The notes beneath the pieces are model-generated. The model did no database searches. It saw only the letters and a program-made list of their open reading frames with translations, and was not told the DNA's origin. From contig NC_066286.1 of the NCBI RefSeq assembly GCF_905404315.1, positions 317,501-381,500 on the forward strand: a stretch of 64,000 nucleotides of DNA. Reading direction: 5' to 3'. Both the position numbers and the translations under genes were made by a program. Numbering within the stretch: position 1 is the stretch's first letter; every line of letters starts with the position of its first letter. Shown here in pieces: positions 32,729 to 43,320 of this stretch. This stretch comes from Leptidea sinapis (taxonomy: Eukaryota; Arthropoda; Insecta; Lepidoptera; Pieridae).

Positions 32729-35700
32729 CTGAAATATAAGAAATGCATATGTTAATGGAGATATCACAATTCTTGTATTTAAGTGCAACGTGATAGTGAT
32801 TTGCATAGCCGTGCCAATTGTGAATTGTGCTATATTTAGATATACTTATAATATATAAAAAAATTGTATGGCAAAACAATTTAGGTTTTCTTGGTAAGCA
32901 AATTACCAATTATGATTTACTTTTCGACAACACTTTCGTCGACGACATTATCGTTGTTTTGGTGAATTTCTGAAAAACATATCTTGTCAATAATTCATTT
33001 GTTAGTTTTAAACATATGCACGTTGAAATCTGATGTCGATCTATAGATATTAATATAGTAAAAAATGTATCCGTTCATAAGTAGAGAGACCCTAAATAGA
33101 TACACACAGACCTTTTCTATTCCTCTGTTGTGAAAGCCCTTGAATCCAGTGCAGAAGTTGTCCAATCATTTCATCTGTATCTCCTGGGGGAACGTCCGCT
33201 GAAAAAGAACTACAACGTGATACGATTGCTGTATCTCCGTCACCATAAGAACAAGAAGATTTGCTGCTAGAAGAGAACAACGAAAGAACCACATGCATTG
33301 AAGATCCGCTGCTCCGAGTGTGTTAGAAGAAAAACCAGTTTTTCATTAACGACAAAATTTACATAATTCGCGAACGTCTTCTCATGAATTTATTTTCATA
33401 TTCATTGAACTTACAAGTAAGATCTGGTTCTTTAGATGTCAATTTTGCCGTTAATGACGAAAAAAGCCCAACCAAAGAATTATGATCTTTAATATCAAAA
33501 ACAATAACCAACATGATACAGCCCTAAACAGAATGGTAAGAGTGGCAAAGATAATATTATAATTATTATATTACGACAAAATTACTTTAAAGATAAAGTA
33601 TATTTCTAATAGAATACAACCAAATTATATAGTGTAACATAAAAATATGCTTAAGCTTCCTATTAAGTATTAAACATATCTCATATAATACACCGGTCTG
33701 GATAAAGTAAACCAAATAAAGAAACTCATAAAATACTGTTTATTAAATTAATAAAATCTGGTACTTCACTAAATTACGATTGATTATTAACTGTCCGAAA
33801 TCGGGAATACGGCACGCTACGTCTTGACCAAGTTCTGACCTTCATTTAGTTTTTAAGATGGTTTATTTTGCATGGTCTTATCAATAGCCTGTTTCAATAG
33901 TTTTCACACAAATCATTCTAATTATAATTTTAAGCGATCGCGCGCGCAAAAATCGCGCCGATCTGAAGCGAATACCGCGGCCCGGGGCACTTGCCGATTT
34001 CGGAAGGTATTGTATTTTATGCACCTATCATATATCCATATCATATTAAATGGTGGGTGCACATTACGCGTATACTCGTATAACTGCCAAATTACTTTTA
34101 TTGGAAAACTGATGGATATACAAACCAAATTATCACTTATAAATTAAGAAAAAAATTATTTTAGACACCACAGTTACTTGAAAATAGCAAATACGAGATG
34201 TACTTGCTATTTTCAATTAATTTTTTAGACTTTCATTTCTTTTGGCAGTCCGAACTGACTGTTAATTTTTTAAACAGTAAAAGTAGGAATCCAAACAGGT
34301 ATATTATGAAAAATGTAAGCTTTTTTTATATATATAAAGTACGTACCGGTCCTAGACTTAAGCCTTTTCGAGTCTGTAAACATTTATACAGTTAACTTAA
34401 AAAAATATTAATCACAAACATTGATGTACAATAAACAACTACACAATCAGACACAAATATTGTCTGAAGTAAAACTCTGCCTTCCCGTCTATTAGGCAGA
34501 GTTTTCAATCAGACTGAACATTACTGCCACGAAATAAGGTGGTAATTTTTTTTAATGAAAATAAGAGACGAGACGAGCAGGACGTTAGGCTGATAACCAT
34601 AACAATGCAGTGCCGCTCATTATTTCTTAAAAAACCCAAAAATTATGAGCGGCACTACAACTGCGCTCGTCACTATAAGACATAAGATGTCAAGTCCCAT
34701 TTGCCCAGTAATTTCATTAGCTACGGCGCCCTTCTGACTGAAACACAGTAATGTTCACACATTACTGCTTCATGACTGAAATAGACGCCGCTGTGGTACC
34801 CATCATCTAGCCGGCACCCGGTGCAAAGGAGCCTCCCACTGCTTTTTTTAACTTGTATGAATATCTTAATGTAAACTAATAAGTTACCTTTTACTAGGCG
34901 ATTGGGAGTCTAGATGTTTATAGTACATGAATAATCACATTACAAATTTAAATAACTACAAATATTAGTAAACAGAGTGCGATAGTAAATTTTTACACTT
35001 TCTACAATATTATCATTAATATAATCCAAGTAATGCGGAAATATAAAATAATTTTATAATAACGGCCGTTCCCAATAGTCAGTCTATCTCTGACTTGAGA
35101 TAAAAATCTTAACTATCGTTGACTTTTCTGTCCCAATAAACTTATCGACGGTAACTCACCCTATCCGTGCACGCTGTCTGTCAATGGGACGACGTAAAGC
35201 TTACCAGCGATATAAAGTTTGTATGGAAATTGCAATTTACGCGTCCCAGTATAAGGCGATAAGAATAACTTATCGGGTATATTGGGACAGCTTCAGATTA
35301 TTGACAGTTAATTACTGACAGTAGAAGGTAGTAATTTATGTCTATCTGTAGATAGTATATTGGGAACGGCCGTAAGTCACCTTTTAATGATTATAATCTA
35401 AGATCATTTATACGTCTAGATAGACTATGACAGCTGTGAAAACGTAGAAAAAATTAGATTTTAGAACTAACCTCTATTTTGAGCAATTTAGGCACACTAA
35501 CACAAAGTGTCATACAAATCGAGAGTGTAAGACGTAGCTTGTCACGCACACTAAACTGATATTCCTGGCCTGTTTTTATCGGTTGTCTAACAGCAAGAGA
35601 CTATCCAGACATTTTTATTATTTTATACATACTACAAACAGTTCGATATTAAATATTTTGTTATTTTAGAGAAATAAAAAAGTGGGAAAATATTAATACT

Positions 35701-37037
35701 TTTCGATTGTAATTCATTAAAATCATGAGATTTTATCGGTTTTTAATATTATTTGTAAGAACATAAGAATCTGAATGAAAAATTCATTTGATTGAATACA
35801 ACATAATAATTTATTACAAAATGTATGTGTACATACCAAACAAAAAACAGGAACGTGTTAATAATATAAGTTTAGTATGAAATATTGAATATTTAAAATA
35901 AAATAAAATCTCATTTACTCTAGAAACATTTGTCCCATGACAGCCAAAGAGAATGTAAATACTACGTAATAAGAGGCGGGAGTGCCTGAGTAAAAATTTA
36001 AATTTAGTATGAAACGTGCAGTCATTTGACAAAAGTTTGGAATAGTAGTAATTACAGTATGGCGATTGGCGACGATGTATAATCCGGCTAAGTTTGAAAG
36101 CGAACAGTTGCTTAAAACGTTGTGGATTTCGGCTATCTCCGTTTTTTACAAGATTATAGCCGTCATCTGTCAATCTATCAATGCACTGCACGTTGGCGGC
36201 TGGCTGGAACGTTTTTGTTTTAAAAAATGTAACAGTACATTAGTTGACTTTCGATTGTTTTTTTATTTGGCTTTAGTATTATTTACACTGTATAATATAG
36301 TACTATATAATAAAGTAGTATACATCAAGTTAGTCGTGAAATTTGAGTTCCTTCTTTTTTGCATTACTTTGCAGGGGTTGTACTAAAATAATTTATAACG
36401 ACGGTTTGACAGTGCTTACTTTAATCCTATTTGACTTAGATAACTTATACGTCTAAAGCTTCTTGCTGTTAGGCAAAGCATTACAACAATGCCAGGTTTA
36501 TAACTTTAGTGTGCATGACAAGTTACGTCTTACACGATATGTATGTCATTTAAATTATCTCAGTCAAATAGGCTTTGACTTTGAAGAGGAGCTACTTCAA
36601 CATCTATATCTTTTATGGCAGTAAGGGACGAGATGCTGATGATAATTGATACGCCCTGCCCATTACAATGCAGTGCCGCTCAGGATTCTTTATAAATCCA
36701 AAACTTCTGAGTAACACTACAATAATTACGCTCGTCACCTTGAGACATAAGGTGTCATTTGCCTCGTAATTTCACTAGCTACGGCGTCCTTCAGACCGAA
36801 ACATAATAATGCTTACACATTACTGCTTCACGGCAGAAATAGGCGCCGTGTTGTATTTTAATATTAGAATTTTCATTTCATTTATCTACTGGGAAACACA
36901 ACCTGTATTGGTTTAACTAAGATATTGTCTATGTGTAATACTTATTTAATCTTTTACTTACGGAAACGAGACTGAGGTTCGGATGAGACAGAGCAAACGA
37001 GCGTGCATAAAGCCGCTATCTGCCACAAACGCGCCAT
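30999..37037 (-). CDS. Zona pellucida (ZP) domain transmembrane protein
   Basis: Read on the - strand. Signal-peptide exon 37,037-36,962 (MARLWQIAALCTLVCSVSS, then EPQSRF). Middle exon 33,266-33,112. Last exon 32,728-30,999: a roughly 240-residue Pro/Gln/Ser/Tyr-rich stalk, a Cys-rich ZP domain (from LTVDCGKEMMTINIEFNKPY to CEVELCKTDCEVC), furin-type RKRR, then a C-terminal hydrophobic helix (MWGGILIMIISLLSSLSVMV) and a short tail. ZP proteins polymerise in apical extracellular matrix or cuticle after furin cleavage releases them from the membrane. Middle and last exons match in phase. The signal exon ends in phase 1 while the middle exon needs phase 2, so a small exon or another start is missing. 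No Drosophila orthologue is named with confidence. Confidence 0.8.
33112..33266 (-). CDS. ZP protein, middle exon
   Basis: Acceptor TTGTTCTCTTCTAG, donor AAAAG|GTCTGT. Encodes SCSYGDGDTAIVSRCSS and DTDEMIGQLLHWIQGL, then RNRK. Its phase-1 end completes GCT with the last exon. The frame is open upstream to an ATG at 33,298, but that start gives no convincing signal peptide, so I take it as an internal exon. Confidence 0.65.
33267..34546. other. ZP gene intron, no further exon certain
   Basis: A frame on the - strand near 33,510-33,410 (MLVIVFDIKD) ends at a GTAAGT donor but does not match the phase of the middle exon. A GC-rich patch GCGATCGCGCGCGC lies at about 33,935. Nothing else recognised. 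Confidence 0.4.
34547..34843 (-). repeat. SINE-R copy c
   Basis: TTTTTTTAATGAAAATAAGA to GCCTCCCACTG. Complete but diverged. Inside the large ZP intron. Confidence 0.85.
34888..34909 (-). other. Candidate 22-nt microexon linking the signal and middle exons
   Basis: On the - strand, ATCTAG|ACTCCCAATCGCC...AAAAG|GTAACT has 2-nt/2-nt phases that would connect the phase-1 signal exon to the phase-2 middle exon, encoding HSQSPSKS. Phase fit alone is weak support. Confidence 0.2.
35061..35374. mobile_element. MITE-F, complete
   Basis: Ends are AACGGCCGTTCCCAATA and TATTGGGAACGGCCGT. The terminal 10 bases AACGGCCGTT are themselves palindromic. About 314 bp, non-coding. A truncated copy is at 55,283-55,510. 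Confidence 0.8.
35398..35615. mobile_element. MITE-C copy 1
   Basis: Left end TTTATACGTCTAGATAGACT; the body carries GCTGTGAAAACGT, CTCTATTTTGAGC and GTAGCTTGTCACGCACACTA. The right end is a diverged inverted copy. At least six relatives occur in the window. Confidence 0.75.
35616..36434. other. No gene recognised
   Basis: AT-rich; open frames on both strands at 35,814-36,386 have no recognisable domain. A possible MITE is hinted at by TTGACAAAAGTTTGGAATAG but no ends were found. Confidence 0.4.
36435..36575. mobile_element. MITE-C copy 2 (partial)
   Basis: TTATACGTCTAAAGC, then GCCAGGTTTATAACTTTAG and GACAAGTTACGTCTTACAC. The right part is lost. Confidence 0.65.
36612..36855 (-). repeat. 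SINE-R copy d (truncated)
   Basis: From TTTATGGCAGTAAGGGACGA to GAAATAGGCGCCGT. Lacks the last 60 bp and has small internal deletions. Confidence 0.75.
36962..37037 (-). CDS. Signal-peptide exon, probably the start of the ZP gene
   Basis: CAG|ATG at 37,037, then 25 codons and one base to CC|GTAAGT. The product is a classic secretion signal: MARLWQ, hydrophobic IAALCTLVCSV, cleavage likely after SVSS. It is on the same strand as the ZP exons, with no other gene between. Starting exactly after an acceptor means a 5' UTR exon lies further upstream. Assignment to the ZP gene is inference. Confidence 0.55.
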
Positions 37038-37254
37038 CTGAAATAAGGTAAATAATAATGTTAACAGTTGGATAATTTATATTATTGTAAGGGGCTAAGA
37101 CTAAGAGATAAAATAGAAACATTACACTAACAAAAAAATTAAAGCAAATTAGTTTTTTTAATAAGGCCTTATCTGTTCTGTGTTTAAAATAGGAATGGTC
37201 TGGAAATGATATGCAAAGAAGAAATAACGAAAGATGGTCCAAGTAACGAGCTGG

Positions 37255-37575
37255 TTTTTTAATGATAATAAGGGACGAGACCAGCAGGACGTTCAGCTGA
37301 TAGCAACTGATACGCCTTGCCCATTACAATGCAGTGCCGCTCAGGATTCTTAAAAAATCAAAAATTCTGAGCAGCACTACCACTGCGCTCGTCACCTTGA
37401 AACATAAGATGTCAAGTCTCATTTGCCCAGTAATTTCTCTAGCTACGGCGCCGTTCAGACTGAAACACAGTAATGCAGACTGAAACACATTATTGCTTCA
37501 CGGCAGAAATAGGCGCCGTTGTGGTACCCAGAATTTAACCGGTATCCTATGCAAAGGAGCCTCCCACTGGTACCC
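37255..37575 (-). repeat. SINE-R copy e (full length)
   Basis: TTTTTTAATGATAATAAGGG to GAGCCTCCCACTGGTACC, with a small local duplication (AATGCAGACTGAAACACA) inside. Confidence 0.85.
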
Positions 37576-37959
37576 CATAAATAGGAAACGAAATCGAGGC
37601 AGGCGTTAATAAGAGATGGAGCAATGACATAGTCTACTATGGCAACAGCTATAACAGCAGGACAGTTGTGGACAAGAATTGCAAGAGATAGGAACGAGGG
37701 GAAATTAATGGAGGTGACTTTTACCGCTAAAGGCGGTCCTTACATCGAACATTATAACTAACAATCCTAACAACAAAACTAATAAATACAATTTATAAGG
37801 AAATAAATATCTAAACGTATTAATGTAAGGATATAAAGATCTAAATAAATTAATAAAAAGAAATTATATTTTTAGTATATTGAGGATAATTTTTGGGTTC
37901 GTATTCCAGATGACTTCTCAATAAATAATCCATGATGTATAGTTATATCAACAAGACAC
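37576..37959. other. No gene recognised
   Basis: AT-rich apart from the first 150 bases; no similarity recognised. Confidence 0.45.
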
Positions 37960-38212
37960 TAGATTATTATTAGACATTGATCACGTAAGGTATGGACGTA
38001 AAATTTGCGAACAGTGCCCGGCATGAGTTGTGAGCACAAATAGAAATTGCTAGAAAGTAGACACGTGCTAGATGCAATAGACGGCAAGGATCGACTTTGA
38101 GCCAATGAGCACTTTGTCGCGTCTCCGCGTGCTTCACAACGACCAATGAAAAGCGTGCTCACGGCTCGTGTCGATATTTTACGTTTACATGACAGTTGTG
38201 AGTTGTGACTAT
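37960..38212 (-). promoter_or_regulatory. Possible promoter region upstream of the ZP gene
   Basis: About 0.95 kb before the signal exon on the - strand, this stretch is GC-richer than its surroundings. It has CATTGGTC and CATTGGCT (CCAAT-box cores) in direct orientation on the - strand about 45 bases apart, around GCACGCGGAGACGCGAC. A gene with a 5' UTR exon would need a promoter here or further up. No start site is assigned. Confidence 0.25.
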
Positions 38213-38221
38213 TAAATCTGA

Positions 38222-38815
38222 TTTTATATACAACTAACTGAACCAAAAGACGCTGTTCCGTCAATAGAAAAAGAAATATGTAAGTATTTGGGATAATGTA
38301 GTCTAAAGCCATCAGAAATGTGAAATAAAAATGAAAAATTAGTTGAAAATGAAATAAAAATGTATTCTGATTTTTTTAATAAAGTGTAGGTAGTAATAAA
38401 AAATGATAAGGCTTAATATAATAGTATTTATGTAAACAGCTTTTACATGACCGCTTCATTTTTGTTATTATTATAAAATCAAAATGTATTTAGAATTTAA
38501 TCCTTAGAAGATATCCATATGCCATCGTAGACTTTTCTGTAGACCTATTTAAGATACGCATTATATTCCAGCATACATTATTTTGATTTAACTCAAAGGG
38601 TTTGACAGTGTTTTCATTGAAAGCTCCCAGATGGTTTATTTTTTTCCGACACCAACAAATATCGTTAATTTTATTCTAAAACCTTCCAGATCCACGCTAT
38701 GTATTGGTGAATAGCATGAAAATCTGTGCAGTATTTTTTGAGTCTATCGCGAACAGATAGACAGACAGACCGGGAGGAGCACTTTGTTTTATAATATGTA
38801 ATGATTTCATATAGT
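38222..38815 (+). repeat. Dispersed repeat H, long copy
   Basis: Starts ACTAACTGAACCAAAAGACG and ends GCGAACAGATAGACAGACAG...TTTTATAATATGTAATGA. The same two ends occur at 57,017 and 58,022, where the copy is split by an insertion. Non-coding; class unknown. Confidence 0.75.
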
Positions 38816-38984
38816 TTATATTATTAAGTGGCTTGAAGTACTATTTATGAGCTATCTTTTAATATAAACCCGTCCCAATTGTTCCAGTCGTTTCCAAAAT
38901 TATGTGGCACAGATGATAGACTATTTAAAATTTGTTTTGTTACAGTAAAACGCTTATAGTGTTGTATTGAAGGATATTTCAATC

Positions 38985-39128
38985 ATTTATTTATACGTCT
39001 ATACACAGCTGTGAAAACGTCGAATAAAATAGACTGTAAAACTTACTTCTATTTTGAGCACAAAGTGACATACAAAACACGAGTGTAACATGTAGCTTGT
39101 CACGCACACTAAAATAATTATCTAAGGT
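38985..39128. mobile_element. MITE-C copy 3 (partial)
   Basis: ATTTATACGTCTATACACAG, CTGTGAAAACGTCG, TTGTCACGCACACTAAAAT. Confidence 0.7.
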
Positions 39129-39245
39129 CTTGGCAAAAGTTAGACGGGTAATTAATTATCTATTGGTTATATGTTGAAGTAAGCCCTTAGAGTAAAACTT
39201 ATTTTTACATCTAAGCACGCATTCAATAGAAAAAACAATGGAATT

Positions 39246-39433
39246 TTTTTTTCTAACGACCGTTTTCAATAACGTATCTCTAGTTACGGATACATTGCTG
39301 TCACCGTTTAATGACAAGATCTTATCTATCCATAGTTATGTGCAATATAGTTATAGTCCAATGCAATCTGTCAATAGGTTATTGAAATGTAAGTAAGCGT
39401 AAAAGGATAGATAGGTTATTGAAAACGGCCGTT
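39246..39433. mobile_element. MITE-B, complete
   Basis: Ends are TAACGACCGTTTTCAATAAC and GTTATTGAAAACGGCCGTTA (20-bp inverted repeat, one mismatch). 188 bp, non-coding. It shares the AACGGCCGTT terminus with MITE-F, so the two may use the same transposase. Confidence 0.85.
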
Positions 39434-40187
39434 AAAAGAACTGACGTTACCACACTCAAATATTTATTTATTACTTATACAAATACTATACGTATAATTT
39501 ATTTAATTTATTATTTATTATATACCTATTGAATATCTGTTAGGACTAAAATTCATTTCTAAATTACTACTATTAATATTGTGCAAAATAATTGTACGTA
39601 TACAATTCCCTTACATTCCCGTATAATTGTGGAAAAAATTTCATTTGATTTTACAAAATCATTCAATTAATTACCTACTAATGTAATTAATACGTGCTCA
39701 ATTACATCTATCATCTTTAGCAATTTCCAGTGTGTACGAATTAGTTCTCAAGCTTGCGTAACAAGTCTACGCTCAAGCATTGTGCATTGTGGGGATCGAT
39801 TCCCAGATGTTGATGTATCGCTAGAACAATAGCCGGCTATATTTAAAGCTATAATGTGTTAATTGGAACTATATTTATTATTCAAATACTCGTTTTTATT
39901 GACTGTGAAGTTGATATGGTTGAATAACAATAATGTTATTATTCTTTACTCTCATTGCTTAAAATTTCAATTATAAACACTAAAATAGGAATTGTATTCG
40001 TGATTCTAAGGTTTACGTGTGTGGGTATATTGTTCATAGCTACATGTATGACAGCTTCTTCAATTTGTTGGACTCCCATTGGCTCCAAACAAACTAAGTA
40101 TTAATATATATCGAATCTACAAAACAATATTGCATATTGCGTAAGTTAGAGAATAAATTATTCCGTAGTAAAATATACGCAATTTCT
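39434..40187. other. No gene recognised
   Basis: AT-rich with no assignable repeat or coding frame. Confidence 0.5.
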
Positions 40188-40362
40188 AGATAATTTATAC
40201 GTCTAGATAGAGTCTCTTTCTATTCGACAACCGATAAAAACATGGCCAGGTTTAATACTTTAGTGTGCGTGACAAGCTACGTTGTTTAAAATAGAGATTA
40301 ACTCTAAACTCAATTTTCTTCGACGTTTTCACAGCTAATGTATTAATGATCTAAAATGCATG
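40188..40362. mobile_element. MITE-C copy 4
   Basis: ATTTATACGTCTAGATAGAG to TTCGACGTTTTCACAGCTAA; opposite orientation to copy 1. Confidence 0.75.
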
Positions 40363-40458
40363 TATATTATGAAACCTTCATTCAATTCTTATAATAAATT
40401 ACTCATATTATGTAGTTTCATATTTTATTAAGATAATTAACTGCGATGTGTACCTATA

Positions 40459-40604
40459 TAATCCCCCTTATTCATAATGGTCCGCTAACTTCAAACAGCC
40501 TCAAAGTAGTGTTTTTTCTCATTCTGACTTAGGTCAATAGAAGAAGACAGAGTGAGAATTAGCAATGCTTTAAGATAGCAGACTATTATGATTAAGGGGG
40601 TTAT
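40459..40604. mobile_element. MITE-D, small complete element
   Basis: TAATCCCCCTTATTCATAAT at the left and ATTATGATTAAGGGGGTTAT at the right form an inverted repeat of about 25 bp around a roughly 95-bp core. TATA-like flanks would fit a TA-targeting (mariner-type) family, but this is not certain. Confidence 0.8.
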
Positions 40605-41364
40605 ATCTTTACAACATAAGCAGGCCACTCGTTAACTAACAATTTAAGCAATACCACACTCTAACAACAATGTCGTAAGTACATAATTTCCCGATTCATC
40701 TTATAAGCTAATTATACAATGTGCTCAATGCTAATAAGAATCAATGGTAATAAGAACTAGCATACCGCAATCACTCGTCGTACCGCTTAAACGGTAAATT
40801 AAGTCTGTGTACGAAAACAAAACAAAATGAATACAAACAAAAACAATAAAAATAATCTTTTGGAATTTGGCGTCATATTTAAACACGAGGAATTAGCGCC
40901 TTATTTGGTCAATCGTGTTTATTTTTAATTATAATAATTGAATCAAGTCGAAATTCAAAATTCTGTCAGAAATGGCCGAGAAACAATTTAACACAGAAAC
41001 CGATTGGAGACACCGGGTGGGAGCTCCGCTCAGCTTCGCTTCGCTTCGTCAATTAGGTATTTCTAAGTAATAAAAATTACGGGTTGCATTCCGGGAGTGC
41101 CGGTAGAAGTTGGGCATTTTTTAATATTTTGGAATGGTTAGGGAATAAGTTCGCACGAATTCCTTTATTTATCAGTATAAAAGTACTAGGATATATTATG
41201 TGGTTAAATACAATATTCATTTATTGCGCTATCGTACACAAAAATTACAATTTATATTACATAAAAAATTGAACACTTCAGAACTATTATAATTATTTTA
41301 CATTAAAAAGATTATCACTCAGAAAAATCATCATCTTTCATTCATAATTTTCAACGACTGTCTT
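40605..41364. other. No gene recognised
   Basis: A GC-rich run CTCAGCTTCGCTTCGCTTCG lies at 41,031-41,050. The 62-codon frame at 41,084 is not recognisable. Confidence 0.45.
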
Positions 41365-41480
41365 ACGAATTTTCGATCAGGTCACGTGTTCTGACGCGAG
41401 TTTAGCATTTTATACCAATCCCAAGAAAAAACGCCGCTAAAGAAGTTTTCACTTCAAAAATATAGGTTCCGTAGAGGTAA
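41365..41480 (+). repeat. Dispersed repeat L, copy 1
   Basis: GTCTTACGAATTTTCGATCA, GACGCGAGTTTAGCATTTTA, AGAAGTTTTCACTTC. Reverse-complement copies lie at 62,145-62,245 and, shortened, near 63,610-63,660. Confidence 0.7.
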
Positions 41481-42073
41481 TCAGCAACAAATTTATACTT
41501 AATCCTTCACCGAAACATGCTGCATCTTATGGTATCAGTATTATTCGGATCGGTTCAGTAGTTTGAGCAGTACGACTAAAGCAAAAAAGGGCTCTCCATT
41601 TATAAGACGTGTAGATTGAAGAGAAACCTAAAATTAAATTTAAATAGTGAACATCAACTTTCTCGAATACAACCGAATAAAACTATTTAGTAGAAATGAC
41701 CATTCCCGATTAAATTAATGTTTCGCTTTAAAGAAGAAATGTGTGCATGTAGGTACTCGCAACGTCGTGTATTGTGGAGAAACTTAACTTAAGGCTCGAG
41801 TATAAGCCAATAGCCTTGAGGAATCGGGCCGAGCTAAGTTACCTCTGCCCGCGCAAGATCACTATGAGCGGCCGCTCCGAACCGATAAGCGGTCATTGAC
41901 GGCGTCTTGGTAGCGTCATGGAATATACACGGTCACAGAGTAGCAAAAATTCAGAGTACGATGTGTAATCTATGAATCTTAGTTCTACGGCAACAAATCG
42001 ACGTTTGTATATTTTGTGTTTCTATTGAAGTGAAACTTCTATTCTACTAGTACAGTAGGGACTTTAAAAAAAA
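41481..42073. other. No gene recognised
   Basis: A GC-rich part near 41,825-41,930 includes the palindromic AGCGGCCGCT. No coding similarity seen. Confidence 0.45.
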
Positions 42074-42146
42074 ATGTTTTGTGTTTTCTTGAGTGTTAAT
42101 TTCACTACATTTCCACTATAATAACACTCAAGAAAACTGAAAACAT
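42074..42146. repeat. Long hairpin: 25-bp arms, 23-base loop
   Basis: The left arm 42,074-42,098 (ATGTTTTGTGTTTTCTTGAG...) pairs with the right arm 42,122-42,146 (...CTCAAGAAAACTGAAAACAT) with two mismatches. The size would suit a microRNA precursor or a fold-back element remnant. Function unknown. Confidence 0.8.
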
Positions 42147-42526
42147 TTGGATAATTATGGTTATATAAGCGGCCTTAAGCGGGATAGCTTTAAGCCCCTT
42201 ACTTTAGGTTACTTGACCGAACTAGCACAATACCGCATAGAACAGTACTTAGACTTCATACTAGAGCGCCCGAAGAGACGCACGCACACATACACACTAT
42301 TTACATGGCCTCTAAGCAATCTTGGGGAGACAAAACTATTGAGAGCCACGCCGTAGGCCGCCGAGACTGGTCGCTGTCCGAGTTAAATTAGCTGCGTCCG
42401 CGTCGATAATCTTTCTGTATTTACCAACCCTAGCGAACCGTCCAGACGTCGGTATAAATTTCATGGAGACCACTGAGTTACGCTACTGTTCAATTTTCTT
42501 GCACCGCTTCTTCTCTTTCAGAGCAC
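42147..42526. other. No gene recognised
   Basis: The 69-codon frame at 42,147-42,356 has no recognisable domain. Moderately GC-rich, perhaps part of the degraded Harbinger-type element downstream. Confidence 0.35.
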
Positions 42527-42633
42527 CATTTGTTTCCGAAGTGGTAGTAGTATCTAGTATATTAGAAATGACATCAAAATAATTCTAAAGAAATCAATTT
42601 TGGGAAAATAAATGTCTTTTATGCCTCTAAGCC
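42527..42633 (-). repeat. Dispersed repeat K, copy 1
   Basis: Reverse complement of the block GATGTCATTTCTAATATACTAGATACT...CCGCTTCGGAAA that recurs at 51,838-51,985 and 57,130-57,340. Confidence 0.75.
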
Positions 42634-42843
42634 ATTGTATTGTGGTACTAGTGAGTCGATGAACGCTTGTTCAGTTTGAAGGCGCCTAGCTAGTGCCTAA
42701 GGCTACTAGCCTAAAGAGTAAGTTAAACTTAGAATCTTATGTTTCATAGTAACGAGTTTAATTGCGATGATACTTAGAATAAGTTCAATCAAGCTGAGCA
42801 CCACTGTATTGTCATTGAGTTAGAGCGCTTTAGGACCTTTATC

Positions 42844-43046
42844 TTGGTGGACCGACGTTTAACAGGAGCTCTTTACAATAACCACGCAGTGACACATCAA
42901 TACGAAAGAAAATTTTATAATTACATCCGAATGAGTGTGTCCACTTTCGATTTTATTTTACAGCACTTAAAAGGTTATATTTTGCGACAAGACACACAAT
43001 TTAGACAAAGTATACCGCGAGAAGACATGCTTGCAGTCACATTAAG
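42844..43046 (+). pseudogene. PIF/Harbinger transposase fragment (HARBI1-like), one exon
   Basis: The frame reads YERKFYNYIRMSVSTFDFIL, then LRQDTQFRQSIPREDMLAVT and LR. This is the region before the DDE nuclease core in Harbinger transposases (usually ..FRMS.STFDELL..I..QDT.MR.AI.PEERLA.TLRFL). It ends at AAG|GTAGGT, a plausible donor, after 'LAVTLR'. No nuclease core was found downstream, so this is a remnant. Confidence 0.8.
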
Positions 43047-43099
43047 GTAGGTAAAACGCAGTTATTAATCAGACAATATTTGTTTATGTTTAAATTCGG

Positions 43100-43320
43100 A
43101 TCGGACGCAGTGCGTGAGCGTTCATATAAATAATACTAAGGCTACTTCGGCCCGTCGATAATCTTTTCCGGAAAGGAGATTAACGGTTGACGGAAAGAAA
43201 TCGGATGACGGAAGCCGGGTCTAGTACGTAAACTACCATATAATTAGTTCTATGACTACCGGAGCGTGGTTTGACGGGTACGAATCGGACTCTGATCGGA
43301 CGCAGTGCGAAAGCGCTCAT
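43100..43320. repeat. Direct repeat pair near the Harbinger remnant
   Basis: ATCGGACGCAGTGCGTGAGC (43,100) and ATCGGACGCAGTGCGAAAGC (43,295) share 26 bases with three differences. They may be subterminal repeats of the dead Harbinger element. Confidence 0.6.

Noticed and set aside
31976..32755. Frames of 73-211 codons on both strands across the ZP stalk
   Set aside because: Alternative frames of the repetitive Pro/Gln/Ser stalk codons; only the 30,999-32,728 frame continues into the ZP domain.
33092..33298. MHVVLSLFSSSS as the start of the ZP protein
   Set aside because: Too short for a signal peptide and directly overlaps a strong polypyrimidine-AG acceptor; a proper signal exon exists upstream. 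Not fully excluded.
35814..36386. Overlapping frames on both strands near 36 kb
   Set aside because: AT-rich chance frames with no domain, splice sites or similarity.
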